DNA of 64,000 nucleotides from Halobacillus kuroshimensis DSM 18393 (GTDB lineage Bacteria > Bacillota > Bacilli > Bacillales > Halobacillaceae). The stretch is from NCBI RefSeq assembly GCF_000425705.1, contig NZ_AUDY01000012.1, forward strand, positions 124,001 to 188,000. The letters run 5' to 3'. Position numbers and translations under genes: made by a program. Positions within the stretch are counted from its first letter, which is position 1; every line of letters begins with the position of its first letter. The notes beneath the pieces were generated by a model that saw only the letters and a program-made list of their open reading frames with translations, was not told where the DNA came from and did not search any database. Positions 16,439-24,891 of this stretch are shown here, one piece after another.

Positions 16439-16679
16439 TTGAAATCCAATGTCCTATTATCAGCCTTTATATTTATTCCGCTCACGGGTTGTCAGCATCA
16501 ATCTGTGGAAGAAGTGATTGAAGCTGGACACAGCTCGTCTAGGGAAGTCGCGGATGTGACAGACTTTGGGAACGCGAAAATGGTTTTGTATTTTACCGAT
16601 CAGGAAGATGACCATGCCATCAGTGAGGGCACTTGATCAAGAGGGAAATGTTCTTTACGAGGAAGACTTATCCGTGTGA
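16439..16679 (+). pseudogene. Frameshifted small lipoprotein gene
   Basis: TTG 16439, nine bases after GGGAGG, opens a frame with a lipoprotein signal (IPLTGC, Cys18). It reads to a TGA at 16634-16636, ending in DDHAISEGT. In the +1 frame the reading continues as ALDQEGNVLYEEDLSV to a stop at 16677-16679. The second part looks like genuine protein sequence, so a frameshift near 16613-16630 is likely. A terminator follows the downstream stop, not the first one, which supports the idea. A sequencing error is the alternative. Confidence 0.6.
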
Positions 16680-16696
16680 CCCCATTTGTATGGAGG

Positions 16697-16721
16697 TCGG
16701 GGCTTAGAGTCCCGATTTTTT
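16697..16721 (+). terminator. Terminator after the lipoprotein remnant
   Basis: The arms TCGGG/CCCGA enclose a nine-base interior and are followed by TTTTTT. Confidence 0.6.
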
Positions 16722-16882
16722 ACGAAGACTCTGTTAGTGGCCTGGATTATACAATCCTCTTCTCTAACACCTAAGAATTTTAGTTCATGATTCTATACAA
16801 AAGATAAAGAGGTTCTGCAACTTGAGAATCGAATCATAACAACCAATATTCATTTACAGTGATAGCAATGGAGGTACAGACC

Positions 16883-17239
16883 TTGAAAAAAATAATATTA
16901 TATTTGTTTATAGTTACGTTAGTCTTAGCTGGGTGTGCAAATGAAAGTATTATGTTGTCAGGTGAATCCAGCAACTGGGAGGGAGAATACTTGGCAGATA
17001 ACGGACCTGATACAGAATATGGAGAATTTACGTTCCATTACAAGAAAGATGAAGAATTGAAAAACTTAAAAATTACGATCAGCGAAGAAGAAACCATTCA
17101 AACATGGGAAAAATTAGATAAAAGAACAGTGACGATATCTTCTCAATGTTCAGGCTGCACGCCTGAAACAGGTGAACCTATACAAGTAGAAATTCAATGG
17201 GGCCGTCCACAGCAAACAGAAAAACTAACACTGGAGTAG
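16883..17239 (+). CDS. Small lipoprotein of unknown function
   Basis: The TTG at 16883 lies seven bases after GGAGGT and gives a 118-residue lipoprotein (LVLAGC lipobox). An in-frame GTG at 16859 is possible but has no ribosome site. The mature part is acidic with probable beta-strands and a CSGC pair (SSQCSGCTPETG) near residue 90. I recognise no family. It sits alone between terminator-like hairpins in an AT-rich zone. Confidence 0.65.
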   Translation: MKKIILYLFIVTLVLAGCANESIMLSGESSNWEGEYLADNGPDTEYGEFTFHYKKDEELKNLKITISEEETIQTWEKLDKRTVTISSQCSGCTPETGEPIQVEIQWGRPQQTEKLTLE

Positions 17240-17322
17240 ATTTTAGCGAGCGCAATTTCATAATTATGGATATTAGAATCATATGTTAATTGTTTTGCAT
17301 CTTTAACTAATGAAATTGACCT

Positions 17323-17378
17323 TTGAACCCCCATCAGCATCGAATGCTTACAAGCCGTTGATGCTGATGGGGGTTCAA
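17323..17378. repeat. Perfect 19-bp inverted repeat (large hairpin)
   Basis: TTGAACCCCCATCAGCATC at 17323-17341 is repeated exactly in inverse orientation at 17360-17378 around an 18-base loop. Neither strand has a T-run directly after it, so it is not a standard terminator. It occupies the middle of the 17240-17650 gap, where I see no gene. It could be a processing signal, a regulatory RNA stem or the trace of a small mobile element. Confidence 0.85.
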
Positions 17379-17650
17379 TATTGGTAAGTGTCTAATGTTC
17401 TAACACCACTGGTTCTTTGCTAATCTTGAAGACTTAACTTCCTTATATTGGGTATTTTGAAACTAAATCGGAGAAGTATCGTATGAGTAATATGAGGAAT
17501 CTCAATATAGGTGAACGAGGATAACTATCGTACTTCTAAAATGGAGGTGTTGGAACGTTATGAATACTGGAATCCAACATAAACTGTTCAATATTTCTAT
17601 AGCCAACAAACAAAACATTGAAGGTTATCCTATTGAGAGGGGGAAAGAAA

Positions 17651-17914
17651 ATGAACATTAAGGTGGTACTCTTAACGGTTCTTCTTTTCCAACTCTTATA
17701 TTTATCGGTAAAAGTTAAAAATGATAAACATATCAAACATATCAAACATTATATACCTGCCTTTATTATAAGTGTAATTACAGCTTGGTCTATTTATAAA
17801 ACCTTTACTCTGAGTGGGTTTGAAGGTATCAACTCAGCTATTTTTTCTGCTGTTGGACTATTCGTTTCATTTGTCTTTACTAAACATCCTCCGTTTTTAA
17901 AAGCCAAAATATAA
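17651..17914 (+). CDS. Small three-helix membrane protein
   Basis: The ATG at 17651 is preceded by GAGAGGGGG nine bases upstream and encodes 87 residues with hydrophobic segments near 3-19, 33-48 and 57-75. A histidine/lysine-rich loop (KNDKHIKHIKHY) lies between the first two. No family is recognised. Earlier in-frame starts exist but have no ribosome site. Confidence 0.6.
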   Translation: MNIKVVLLTVLLFQLLYLSVKVKNDKHIKHIKHYIPAFIISVITAWSIYKTFTLSGFEGINSAIFSAVGLFVSFVFTKHPPFLKAKI

Positions 17915-17924
17915 TGTCTTGAAA

Positions 17925-17979
17925 CTGACCCTAAAAGAAGCGTTTTTTCAATATGAGCAATCGATTCTTTAAGGGTCAG
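17925..17979. repeat. Imperfect 18-bp inverted repeat downstream of the small membrane protein
   Basis: The arms at 17925-17942 (CTGACCCTAAAAGAAGCG) and 17962-17979 match in inverse orientation at 16 of 18 positions. The loop begins with six T. It may end the gene before it, or belong to the same hairpin class as 17323-17378, since both are flanked by GAAAYTGACC-like bases. Confidence 0.65.
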
Positions 17980-18114
17980 GTTATTTGAAGAGCCTGATTC
18001 CAGATATTCTTTTTAGATGTATTTCGTATAAACTTGAGTTGAAAATAATTATTTGAAATAATTGGAATTGGTTTAGAAGTTGCTCATTCTCTACATATGG
18101 GGAGGTAGAAGAAG

Positions 18115-18300
18115 TTGCTAAAGTCTGAGTTTGCCAATAGATTCATAAGTTTACTTGCTCTTTGGGGGTTAGTGACTTTTGTGTTAGTAAATGATAACGG
18201 TATATCTGTAGATAACACGGCTTTACTAATCCTTACTATTGTTTTAGCGGTTTTGGGCACAACTTATCATTTATATAAATTATTTCTGAACAAGGAATAA
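18115..18300 (+). CDS. 61-residue membrane protein
   Basis: It starts at TTG 18115, nine bases after GGGGAGG, and encodes two hydrophobic segments (about 10-25 and 35-53) with a short acidic loop (NDNGISVDN). No family is recognised. It belongs to a run of small membrane-protein genes in this AT-rich zone. Confidence 0.55.
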   Translation: MLKSEFANRFISLLALWGLVTFVLVNDNGISVDNTALLILTIVLAVLGTTYHLYKLFLNKE

Positions 18301-18418
18301 GTAATGAACATCTTGAAACCAAACCTTCCTGTTACGTCGGATTTACTGTAGCAAAGGAAAACGTCTCTTTTACCAAAGCCAGAATGTATAACTCAACTGT
18401 TAACTGGGGGAGATCAAG

Positions 18419-18856
18419 CTGAAAGTACAAAGGATAAAAGCAGAACAAACTTATAATCTCCGACACAAAATACTTAGACCACATCAACCGTTCGAGGCAT
18501 GTCAATATCATACAGATCATGACGATGATGCTTTCCATATCGGGGCGTTTAGTGATAAAGGTTTGATAAGTGTAGCTTCTTTTTATCTTGAATCCCATCC
18601 TGAATTTAAAAGTTCTCATCAATATAGATTAAGGGCTATGGCTACTGTGGAAGAGTTTAGATGTATGGGAGCGGGGAGGGAGGTAGTGAATTTCGCTGAG
18701 AGGGATTTGAAAGAACGTAAAGCTGACTTTCTTTGGTGTAAAGGAAGAACTTCTGTCCATAAATATTATGAAAGGCTGGACTTTAAGCCTTTTGGAGAAG
18801 TTTTTGATTACCATCCAATTGGTCCCCATGTCATTATGTATAAAGTTATAAAATAG
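18419..18856 (+). CDS. GNAT-family acetyltransferase, apparent CTG start
   Basis: The frame from 18419 gives 145 residues of a GNAT N-acetyltransferase: an N-terminal strand and helix (KVQRIKAEQTYNLRHKIL), a strand (DAFHIGAFSDKGLISVASFY), the acetyl-CoA-binding region (RAMATVEEFRCMGAGREVV) and a C-terminal YERLDFKPFGEVFD. Domain similarity extends upstream of the first in-frame ATG, GTG or TTG codon (TTG 18563). The only candidate at the expected place is CTG 18419, with GGGGGAGA six bases upstream and an in-frame stop just before (18401). Either CTG is used or the gene has lost its start by mutation. Confidence 0.7.
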   Translation: MKVQRIKAEQTYNLRHKILRPHQPFEACQYHTDHDDDAFHIGAFSDKGLISVASFYLESHPEFKSSHQYRLRAMATVEEFRCMGAGREVVNFAERDLKERKADFLWCKGRTSVHKYYERLDFKPFGEVFDYHPIGPHVIMYKVIK

Positions 18857-18920
18857 AAAGTTAAGAACTGTTTATCCAATATTTACCTCTAATTTAAGTC
18901 TTAAGCTGACGGGTGATCGT

Positions 18921-19094
18921 ATGTCTGAAGAGAATGAAAAAGAAACCTTACATGAATTGAAGAAAATGAATGAAAAGCTTGATAAATTAAATGAACCCAG
19001 TCCATTCACAACGCCGGTTATAATTGTAGTCGGCATTGCCGGACTTTTACTTTTGGCACCACTGTTAGTCGATGTGCTCGTATCTATCCTATAG
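18921..19094 (+). CDS. 57-residue tail-anchored-like membrane protein
   Basis: The ATG at 18921, after GGGTGA, opens a frame with a highly charged N-terminal helix (about 30 residues, Glu/Lys-rich, heptad-like) and one C-terminal membrane helix (VIIVVGIAGLLLLAPLL). The layout resembles small coiled-coil, single-helix membrane proteins. No family is recognised. Confidence 0.55.
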   Translation: MSEENEKETLHELKKMNEKLDKLNEPSPFTTPVIIVVGIAGLLLLAPLLVDVLVSIL

Positions 19095-19175
19095 AATGGA
19101 GTACCGCAGCGATGGAAGTATCGCGAATTCTATTCTCCCTGTAACAGGGACGTTTGTTCAATAAAAGCCATTGTC

Positions 19176-19367
19176 CTATATTCTTAGAATGAATTGACTC
19201 AGTATAAACATTACAAGTAATAGACCAATGCCTAACACACTGTATCCAAGATGTTTACGTTCTGACAAGTACTCCCCTTTAACAGCTTTCCAATCTGGAT
19301 AAAAAAAGCTGATCACTCGGACAGCTATTATACCAATCATAACTAAAACGACAGCTAATACTTCCAC
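19176..19367 (-). CDS. 63-residue two-helix membrane protein
   Basis: GTG 19367 follows AAAGGAGGT at good spacing. The product has hydrophobic segments at about 2-22 and 43-60 joined by a charged loop (YPDWKAVKGEYLSERKH). No family is recognised. Confidence 0.6.
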   Translation of the reverse strand: MEVLAVVLVMIGIIAVRVISFFYPDWKAVKGEYLSERKHLGYSVLGIGLLLVMFILSQFILRI

Positions 19368-19481
19368 TCATTTACCTCCTTTTATATATCCAGTATCCTT
19401 TTCCTTTCTGTGTAAAACTAAGTGGGGGATGTTTGTTGTCGTTTATAAATGTATCTTGTAATGGAGTTTTATAAAAACGGG

Positions 19482-19511
19482 GCGATTATTGAAAATATAA
19501 TCGCTTTTTTT
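19482..19511 (+). terminator. Orphan rho-independent terminator
   Basis: GCGATTAT/ATAATCGC with a seven-base loop and seven T. No convincing gene precedes it on this strand between 19381 and 19481, so it may end a short untranslated RNA or be left over from a lost gene. Confidence 0.75.
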
Positions 19512-19697
19512 AAACTGAAAATAGGCCAGGGTTGTGCAAGACTCGGTGGCGGGAAGATTAAGCATGCAATTAATATGGGTGATTTTTCCATAAAACTGCA
19601 TACTTGGTATGATTCATTTACATCTTATTGATTCATTCGTCAAATCACTTAAAGAAAAATGAAGTGTAACTCACAATAGCTGAGAGAGGGAATGCAG

Positions 19698-19910
19698 ATG
19701 TTTTCAAAGAGGCAAACCACAACGGGGAAATGGCTGGCTTATTTAGGGTTATGGATTTTTGCTGCGGGATTTGCATTTAGTGAAATTATAGGAATTGAAG
19801 GTACTCCAAGTTTGCTAAGGTCTGCATCTATCCCAATGATTGTAATAGGAATATTGATGTTAATCATATCAAACTTCTTCAATGAGGAACGTTATAAAAA
19901 TGAAGGATAG
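19698..19910 (+). CDS. 70-residue two-helix membrane protein
   Basis: ATG 19698 lies seven bases after GAGAGGG; the in-frame ATG at 19692 is too close to that site. Two hydrophobic helices (about 12-31 and 44-60) are separated by a short loop (GIEGTPSLLR). No family is recognised. Confidence 0.6.
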   Translation: MFSKRQTTTGKWLAYLGLWIFAAGFAFSEIIGIEGTPSLLRSASIPMIVIGILMLIISNFFNEERYKNEG

Positions 19911-19973
19911 CAAAAGGTGGGATTTCTCACGACTAAGTCTTCAAGGATTGGAGGCATTAGTTGAATAAGCCAA

Positions 19974-20009
19974 ATAATAAAAGAGGAGAACCTGTAAGGC
20001 TCTCCTCTT
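19974..20009 (-). terminator. Terminator of the dihydrouridine synthase gene
   Basis: AAGAGGAGA/TCTCCTCTT is extended inside by CCT/AGG and followed on the minus strand by TTATTATTTGG. Confidence 0.7.
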
Positions 20010-20017
20010 TCGTCTGA

Positions 20018-21016
20018 TTAAGAAATCGTGAATCCTTCTTCTTCCTTTATGCCGCCTTTTTCCTCGAACTCATCAAGCAGCGCACGCACTTCATCCGTGG
20101 AATGGGTGCCCATCAGCTGATTTCTCAGCTCACCGGCTCCACGGAAGCCGCGGACATAAATTTTGAAGAAGCGGCGGAGCGGTTTGAAAAGACGCGGCTC
20201 CAGCTCTTCAGAGTACTTGTCGTGAAGATCCAGCTGCAGACGTAGAAGATCAAGCAGTTCATCACTTGTGTGTTCCTTCTTCTCCACTTCGAAGCAGAAC
20301 GGATTGTGGAACACACCGCGTCCGATCATGATGCCGTCGACGCCGTATTTTTCAACGAGCTCCAGTCCCTTTTGACGGTCAGGGATGTCTCCGTTGATCG
20401 TGATCAGCGTGTTCGGGGCCACTTCATCGCGAAGCGCCACAATATCAGGGATCAGCTCCCAGTGGGCATCGAAGTTACTCATTTCCTTCTTCGTACGAAG
20501 GTGGATGGACAGGTTGACGATGTCCTGTTCCAGCAGGTGCTTCAGCCATGGACGCCATTCGTCGAGGTTTGTGTAACCAAGACGGGTCTTCACGCTGACA
20601 GGCAGTCCGCCGGCTTTCGCTGCATCAATGATTTCAGCAGCCACTTCCGGACGGCGGATCAGGCCGGAGCCCTTTCCGTTTCCAGCTACGTTCTGAACCG
20701 GGCAGCCCATGTTGATATCAATCCCACGGTAGCCCATCTCCGCCATGCCGATACTCATCTCGCGGAAGTATTCGGGTTTATCTCCCCAAATGTGGGCGAC
20801 AATCGGCTGTTCATCCTCTGTGAACGTCAGGCGGCCGCGCACGCTGTCCTTCCCTTTCGGATGGCAGTAGCTTTCTGTATTTGTAAATTCAGTGAAAAAC
20901 ACATCAGGTCGTGCCGCTTCCGTCACCACATGACGGAACACAACATCTGTCACGGCTTCCATCGGCGCTAGAATGAAAAATGGCCGGGGCAGCTCATGCC
21001 AAAAATTATCTTTCAT
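20018..21016 (-). CDS. dus: tRNA-dihydrouridine synthase
   Basis: A 332-residue FMN-dependent Dus enzyme that reduces uridine in tRNA D-loops. The N-terminal [12 protein letters not shown], catalytic-cysteine segment [38 protein letters not shown] and GIMIGRGVF are family hallmarks. The ATG at 21016 gives the usual N-terminus ([14 protein letters not shown]). A TTG 42 bases further upstream would add residues with no family match. It is a stand-alone gene with its own terminator. Confidence 0.9.
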   Translation of the reverse strand: MKDNFWHELPRPFFILAPMEAVTDVVFRHVVTEAARPDVFFTEFTNTESYCHPKGKDSVRGRLTFTEDEQPIVAHIWGDKPEYFREMSIGMAEMGYRGIDINMGCPVQNVAGNGKGSGLIRRPEVAAEIIDAAKAGGLPVSVKTRLGYTNLDEWRPWLKHLLEQDIVNLSIHLRTKKEMSNFDAHWELIPDIVALRDEVAPNTLITINGDIPDRQKGLELVEKYGVDGIMIGRGVFHNPFCFEVEKKEHTSDELLDLLRLQLDLHDKYSEELEPRLFKPLRRFFKIYVRGFRGAGELRNQLMGTHSTDEVRALLDEFEEKGGIKEEEGFTIS

Positions 21017-21316
21017 AATATATCTGAACCCTTTCTTTATGAGAAGTTTGATTCCCAAAGCTAAAAAGCGACGCTATCTATATCCATTACCATATTGAAT
21101 GAATTTCAACCAGTATATACTTTAATAGTATCTTACGAAAAGTGCAAGGGAACGAGTTGGTTTGGCTGGGTATAAATGCACATGAAGTCATATTCTGTGT
21201 AATGGGTAGAGGGGTTCTTTTTTATGGAATAGGTCTTACTCAAAATTCCGGCACACCAAATTCCTTAATATGGTAAAATTTACACATGAGTAATCCAGAG
21301 GGGCAGGAGGAGACTT
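21017..21316. other. Intergenic region without a recognisable gene
   Basis: Three hundred bases between the divergent dus gene and the 21317 gene. It must hold two promoters. I see no clear hexamer pair, conserved RNA motif or open frame with a ribosome site. Confidence 0.6.
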
Positions 21317-21946
21317 ATGAATAAAGCGGGGAAATGGATTCTAATCACGATTGGTTCTATTGCAGCCTGTATCGGGATCATGATCGTTATCTTTATTATC
21401 GATATGACACCAGATTCATCAGAAGAAGAAAAGGTGAAGGAAAAAGCAGCCGATTACTTGGAAGAGACGTATTCCGGTCAAATGGAAATCTTCGATACGC
21501 TGTACGATAACATGGGAAACTTCGCTGGATTTGAGTACGCCGCCAAGGTAACGAATAACGATAACGACGTGAGCTTTTTAGTCTATGAAGATAGAAGTAC
21601 GGGAAGGATGGTCGACGACTATGCGGTCAGATATTACGAAGATCAATTGTATGACATGATCATTGACGATATAGAACAGAGGTTTACTCCTATTGGGATG
21701 GTCACGGTTTCATACGATGAAGGGATTGACCGAAAATTTCAGGGTGAAGTAGACCTGCCGGAGATTCGTGAACTGGAAGCTTCTCCGTCCATCATCGTCT
21801 GGCTTGATCGGGAAGCGGAAGAGGGCGATCAAAGAAGAGTGGATGAGTTAATGGATATCTTGAAAAATGATCTCGAAATCCCTCATGCCGGATTGAAAGT
21901 GGATGATCAAAGTTTCGAAAAGGATAATATTATAGAAGAGTATTGA
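21317..21946 (+). CDS. Single-pass membrane protein with acidic extracytoplasmic domain (YfjL-like)
   Basis: A 209-residue protein with one N-terminal membrane helix (residues about 7-29) and a 180-residue, very acidic outside domain. A GGGGCAGGAGGAG site precedes the ATG. The domain alternates strands and helices and resembles YfjL-like extracellular proteins of Bacillus in general layout, from memory only. No catalytic motif is seen. The high Asp/Glu content fits a halophilic host. Confidence 0.65.
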   Translation: MNKAGKWILITIGSIAACIGIMIVIFIIDMTPDSSEEEKVKEKAADYLEETYSGQMEIFDTLYDNMGNFAGFEYAAKVTNNDNDVSFLVYEDRSTGRMVDDYAVRYYEDQLYDMIIDDIEQRFTPIGMVTVSYDEGIDRKFQGEVDLPEIRELEASPSIIVWLDREAEEGDQRRVDELMDILKNDLEIPHAGLKVDDQSFEKDNIIEEY

Positions 21947-21991
21947 GAACGTTTGAAAGCAGAACAGGAAGAGGACGCATCTGTTCTGCTT

Positions 21992-22351
21992 TTACTTCGA
22001 AGAATAATCTTCCTTCTGCTTTTTTCTTATCATAATAACCTCGATCATTTTAAATACAATATAGGCACTATACGTTATAAGAAATACGCCCTTCCACATG
22101 GTGTTTGTTACAAAATCGAAGTTTCGGAGCATCCCGGTCGTCAGAATGATGAGCGCACTGATCTGAAAGATGTGGATCCAGTGCGTTCTTTTGCCAAAGG
22201 GATCAAAGGCTTCGGAGCACATATAGACAGCACAAAAGCCTAGAAAATAGTAGTTTAAGGCTATCGTTTCCTCAGGCAGATAGTCATAATACAAAATAAA
22301 AGGTATTTCCACCATTCCAACACTAAGCAATCGAAGAATCACGTTACCCAT
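21992..22351 (-). CDS. Small four-helix membrane protein, unknown
   Basis: From ATG 22351 this is a 119-residue protein with four membrane helices (about 2-20, 28-44, 57-76 and 84-105) and a basic C-terminus. AAGGAG lies 13 bases upstream, rather far. The frame remains open upstream, but that part is not protein-like and runs into the opposite PadR promoter. It shows some TMEM-like or YgaP-sized layout but no known family signature. Confidence 0.5.
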   Translation of the reverse strand: MGNVILRLLSVGMVEIPFILYYDYLPEETIALNYYFLGFCAVYMCSEAFDPFGKRTHWIHIFQISALIILTTGMLRNFDFVTNTMWKGVFLITYSAYIVFKMIEVIMIRKKQKEDYSSK

Positions 22352-22515
22352 ATCATTTCTGAAACTCCTTCCATTCTTAGAGTAGTACCTGTGAAGGTTG
22401 TATAAAAGTGTTTTGAGGAAATTTTTACAAATATCCTTGAAATAAGTGGGTTGAACCATTAAGCTTAAACTAACTTGCATAACAATATAGAACATTTTTA
22501 TTTTTTGCCTAACTA

Positions 22516-22530
22516 CCTTGCAATGCAAGG
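22516..22530 (+). promoter_or_regulatory. Palindrome in the PadR promoter region
   Basis: CCTTGCAATGCAAGG is a 15-base near-perfect dyad 24 bases before the PadR ATG, a probable autoregulatory operator. Confidence 0.6.
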
Positions 22531-22553
22531 ATGCTGGAGAGGGGAACGTCTGG

Positions 22554-22886
22554 ATGTCGTCGAGCCAAATGTTGAAAGGAATTCTTGAAGGCTGTCTGCT
22601 CGCCATTATCGGAAAAGGGGAGACCTACGGCTATGAAATGATCGAAAAACTGAACGGCTATGGCTTTTCCATGGTCAAGGAGGGGAGCATTTACCCGCTG
22701 CTTCTCCGGATGAAAAAAGAAGGGCTGGTCACCACGACGAAGAAAAAGCATCCGTCCGGCGGCCCGCAGCGGAAATACTACGCCATTACCGAAGAAGGCC
22801 GACACGAACTGGAAGCCTTTAAAATCCGATGGAAAAGCATTTCCGGTGGCGTGGAGAATTTACTGGAAGGGGAAGAGCGTATATGA
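22554..22886 (+). CDS. PadR-family transcriptional regulator
   Basis: A 110-residue PadR protein with a winged helix (MLKGILEGCLLAIIGKGETY, then GSIYPLLLRMKKEGLV) and the wing GGPQRKYYAITEEGRHEL. ATG 22554 is nine bases after GAGAGGGG and gives the standard N-terminus. It overlaps the next gene by four bases. PadR/HAAS pairs are usually autoregulated two-gene units controlling membrane functions. Confidence 0.9.
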   Translation: MSSSQMLKGILEGCLLAIIGKGETYGYEMIEKLNGYGFSMVKEGSIYPLLLRMKKEGLVTTTKKKHPSGGPQRKYYAITEEGRHELEAFKIRWKSISGGVENLLEGEERI

Positions 22887-23632
22887 CTTTATCAGAGGAA
22901 AGCCGGGAATTTGTCGATCATCTAAGGCTGTATCTGCTTACGAGTGGCAGGAATGAAGCCGAGGTGGAGGAGATTACAGAAGAGCTTGAGGATCATCTCC
23001 TTGAAGCTGAACAAGAAGGAAAAAGCACGGAGCATATCACCGGAAAGTCTCCGGAAAAGTATATGAAGGAACTGGCGGGGGAGATGCCTTTGGATAAGAA
23101 ACAGATCGCCGGGTGGATCCAGGGGTTTATCCTCGGTATCGTCGCCTTCCTACTGCTTGGAGATGCTTTGGAAGGGGAGTTGTCGTATTCGCTTCTCGAA
23201 CTGATCGGCTATCCTGTCATCGCCCTGCTTTATTTAGGAGCCATAATTTTGTCCTTCCGCTACGTATCCTCTAAGCGTCCGACGAAGAAAAAGGAATTCA
23301 CCTTCTATGCGGTTATCAGTGGCGGGTTCATGCTGTTGTTCATGGGATTGATTTTCATGGATCAAATGCTTTCGATACCGGCTGTATGGACGGCTGGACC
23401 GACAGCGGAATGGGTCATCCTCGTTTTATCCGCTCTGACCCTTGTGGCGCTCGCATGGAAGTGGAAAAGCTTCTTCTTGGTTTTTGTGGCGCTGGTCTAC
23501 TATGTGCCGCCTTTGCTCCTGGAAGCAGCAGGCGTCCAGGCCGATACGAGTCTGATGGTTGAGGCGTTCCTTCCTTTAGGGCTGATCTTTTTGTATATCG
23601 TGATTCATACCTTTATGGAAAAAAGAAAGTAG
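22883..23632 (+). CDS. HAAS-domain membrane protein partnered with PadR
   Basis: From ATG 22883 (ATGA overlap with PadR) this is a 249-residue protein. The first 65 residues form a helical HAAS domain (FVDHLRLYLLTSGRNEAEVE, EELEDHLLEAEQEG), followed by six or seven membrane helices. HAAS modules are known neighbours of PadR and are thought to relay membrane signals to it. The substrate or signal is unknown. Confidence 0.8.
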   Translation: MTLSEESREFVDHLRLYLLTSGRNEAEVEEITEELEDHLLEAEQEGKSTEHITGKSPEKYMKELAGEMPLDKKQIAGWIQGFILGIVAFLLLGDALEGELSYSLLELIGYPVIALLYLGAIILSFRYVSSKRPTKKKEFTFYAVISGGFMLLFMGLIFMDQMLSIPAVWTAGPTAEWVILVLSALTLVALAWKWKSFFLVFVALVYYVPPLLLEAAGVQADTSLMVEAFLPLGLIFLYIVIHTFMEKRK

Positions 23633-23642
23633 ACGACATAAA

Positions 23643-23680
23643 GAAACCGCCCGTGCCGGAGCAGGCAGGGGCGGTTTTTA
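23643..23680. terminator. Bidirectional terminator between the HAAS gene and adhP
   Basis: AACCGCCC/GGGGCGGTT is extended by TGCC/GGCA, with TTTTT on the plus side and a TTTCTTT stretch on the minus side. Confidence 0.85.
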
Positions 23681-24706
23681 TCATGCGTGCTGATGGAAAT
23701 CGATCACCATTCGGCCTTGGATTTTACCTTGTTCCATTTCCTCGAAGACGTCCTGAACTTCGTGAAGGTGGCGTGTCTGCACGACAGGAACGACTTTTCC
23801 TTCGGCTCCGAATTGGAAAGCCTCTTCTAAATCCTTACGCGTACCGACGAGAGAGCCGATCACTTCAATGCCATCAAGGACGAGTCTTGGAATGTTCAAA
23901 TCCATCGTTTCAGACGGCAGTCCGACCGCTACGACTTTACCACAGGCGCGGACAGCATCGACAGCAGAGTTGAAGGCTTTTTTAGAAACCGCCGTAACGA
24001 CAGAGGCGTGCGCACCGCCGAGCTGTTCCTGGATGATTTTCTCTGCATCTCCGTCCGTTGTTGGATTGATTGTCATGTCGGCGCCGATCTCTTTGGCGAG
24101 GGCGAGCTTATCGTCATTGATATCGACCGCAATCACTTTGGCGTTGAAGACGTGCTTGGCATACTGGATAGCAAGGTTGCCCAAGCCGCCGCAGCCGTAG
24201 ATGGCGATCCACTGACCGGCTTTCACATCAGATACTTTGATCGCTTTATACGTCGTCACGCCGGCGCAGGTGATGCTGCTCGCCTGAGCCGGATCGAGTC
24301 CGTCGGGTACTTTTACCGCATAATCAGCTGTCACGATGCACTGCTCGGCCATACCGCCGTCGACGCTGTAACCGGCGTTCTGGACATTCCGGCAGAACGT
24401 TTCCCGTCCGGTCGTGCAGTATTCGCAGCGCCCGCAGGCATGGAACATCCAGGCGATGCTCACCCGGTCGCCGACCTTCAAGCTTGTGACATCATCAGCG
24501 ATTTGTGAAACAACGCCGATGCATTCATGCCCAAGAACACGCCCTTCGACATCACCGAAATCACCAGCAGCGACGTGCAGGTCCGTATGGCAGACCCCGC
24601 AGTATTCCACATCGACGAGGGCTTCCCCGGATTGCAGTGGACGGACATCCTTTTCGATAACCTCAACATTTGCTTTCGCATGTGGATTGACTACAACAGC
24701 TTTCAT
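23681..24706 (-). CDS. adhP: Zinc-dependent alcohol dehydrogenase
   Basis: A 341-residue medium-chain dehydrogenase. Catalytic-zinc ligands are Cys36 in EYCGVCHTD and His60 in GHE; structural-zinc cysteines lie in HACGRCEYC and the following TFC. The NAD-binding [10 protein letters not shown] turn is present. It would interconvert primary alcohols such as ethanol and aldehydes with NAD(H). AAGGGGGA precedes the ATG. The family match is strong; the symbol follows the AdhP/AdhT type. Confidence 0.88.
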   Translation of the reverse strand: MKAVVVNPHAKANVEVIEKDVRPLQSGEALVDVEYCGVCHTDLHVAAGDFGDVEGRVLGHECIGVVSQIADDVTSLKVGDRVSIAWMFHACGRCEYCTTGRETFCRNVQNAGYSVDGGMAEQCIVTADYAVKVPDGLDPAQASSITCAGVTTYKAIKVSDVKAGQWIAIYGCGGLGNLAIQYAKHVFNAKVIAVDINDDKLALAKEIGADMTINPTTDGDAEKIIQEQLGGAHASVVTAVSKKAFNSAVDAVRACGKVVAVGLPSETMDLNIPRLVLDGIEVIGSLVGTRKDLEEAFQFGAEGKVVPVVQTRHLHEVQDVFEEMEQGKIQGRMVIDFHQHA

Positions 24707-24845
24707 ATGCGTTTCCCCCTTATATTCAATGAATAATGAAATGGTATGTGGAGAAGATCTTCCTTACATATTCATCATAGCACTAGTAACGAAGGAAACT
24801 TTGTGAAATATTGAACAAAGTATGAACGTTGAGGAGAACCAATCA

Positions 24846-24885
24846 GAAACGCCCTGCTTCCGTGTAAAAGCAGGGCGTTTCTTTT
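24846..24885. terminator. Hairpin after the LacI-SBP fusion gene
   Basis: GAAACGCCCTGC/GCAGGGCGTTTC is a perfect 12-base-pair stem with a 12-base loop. The T-run is better on the plus side (CTTTTCTT), but the gene that ends here is on the minus strand. Confidence 0.65.
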
Positions 24886-24891
24886 CTTCAG

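Noticed and set aside
19449-19631. A 60-codon plus-strand frame
   Set aside because: It contains a perfect terminator hairpin (19482-19511) in its middle, and no ribosome site precedes it.
20270-20971. A 233-codon open frame antisense to dus
   Set aside because: Entirely within dus and without ribosome site or motif.
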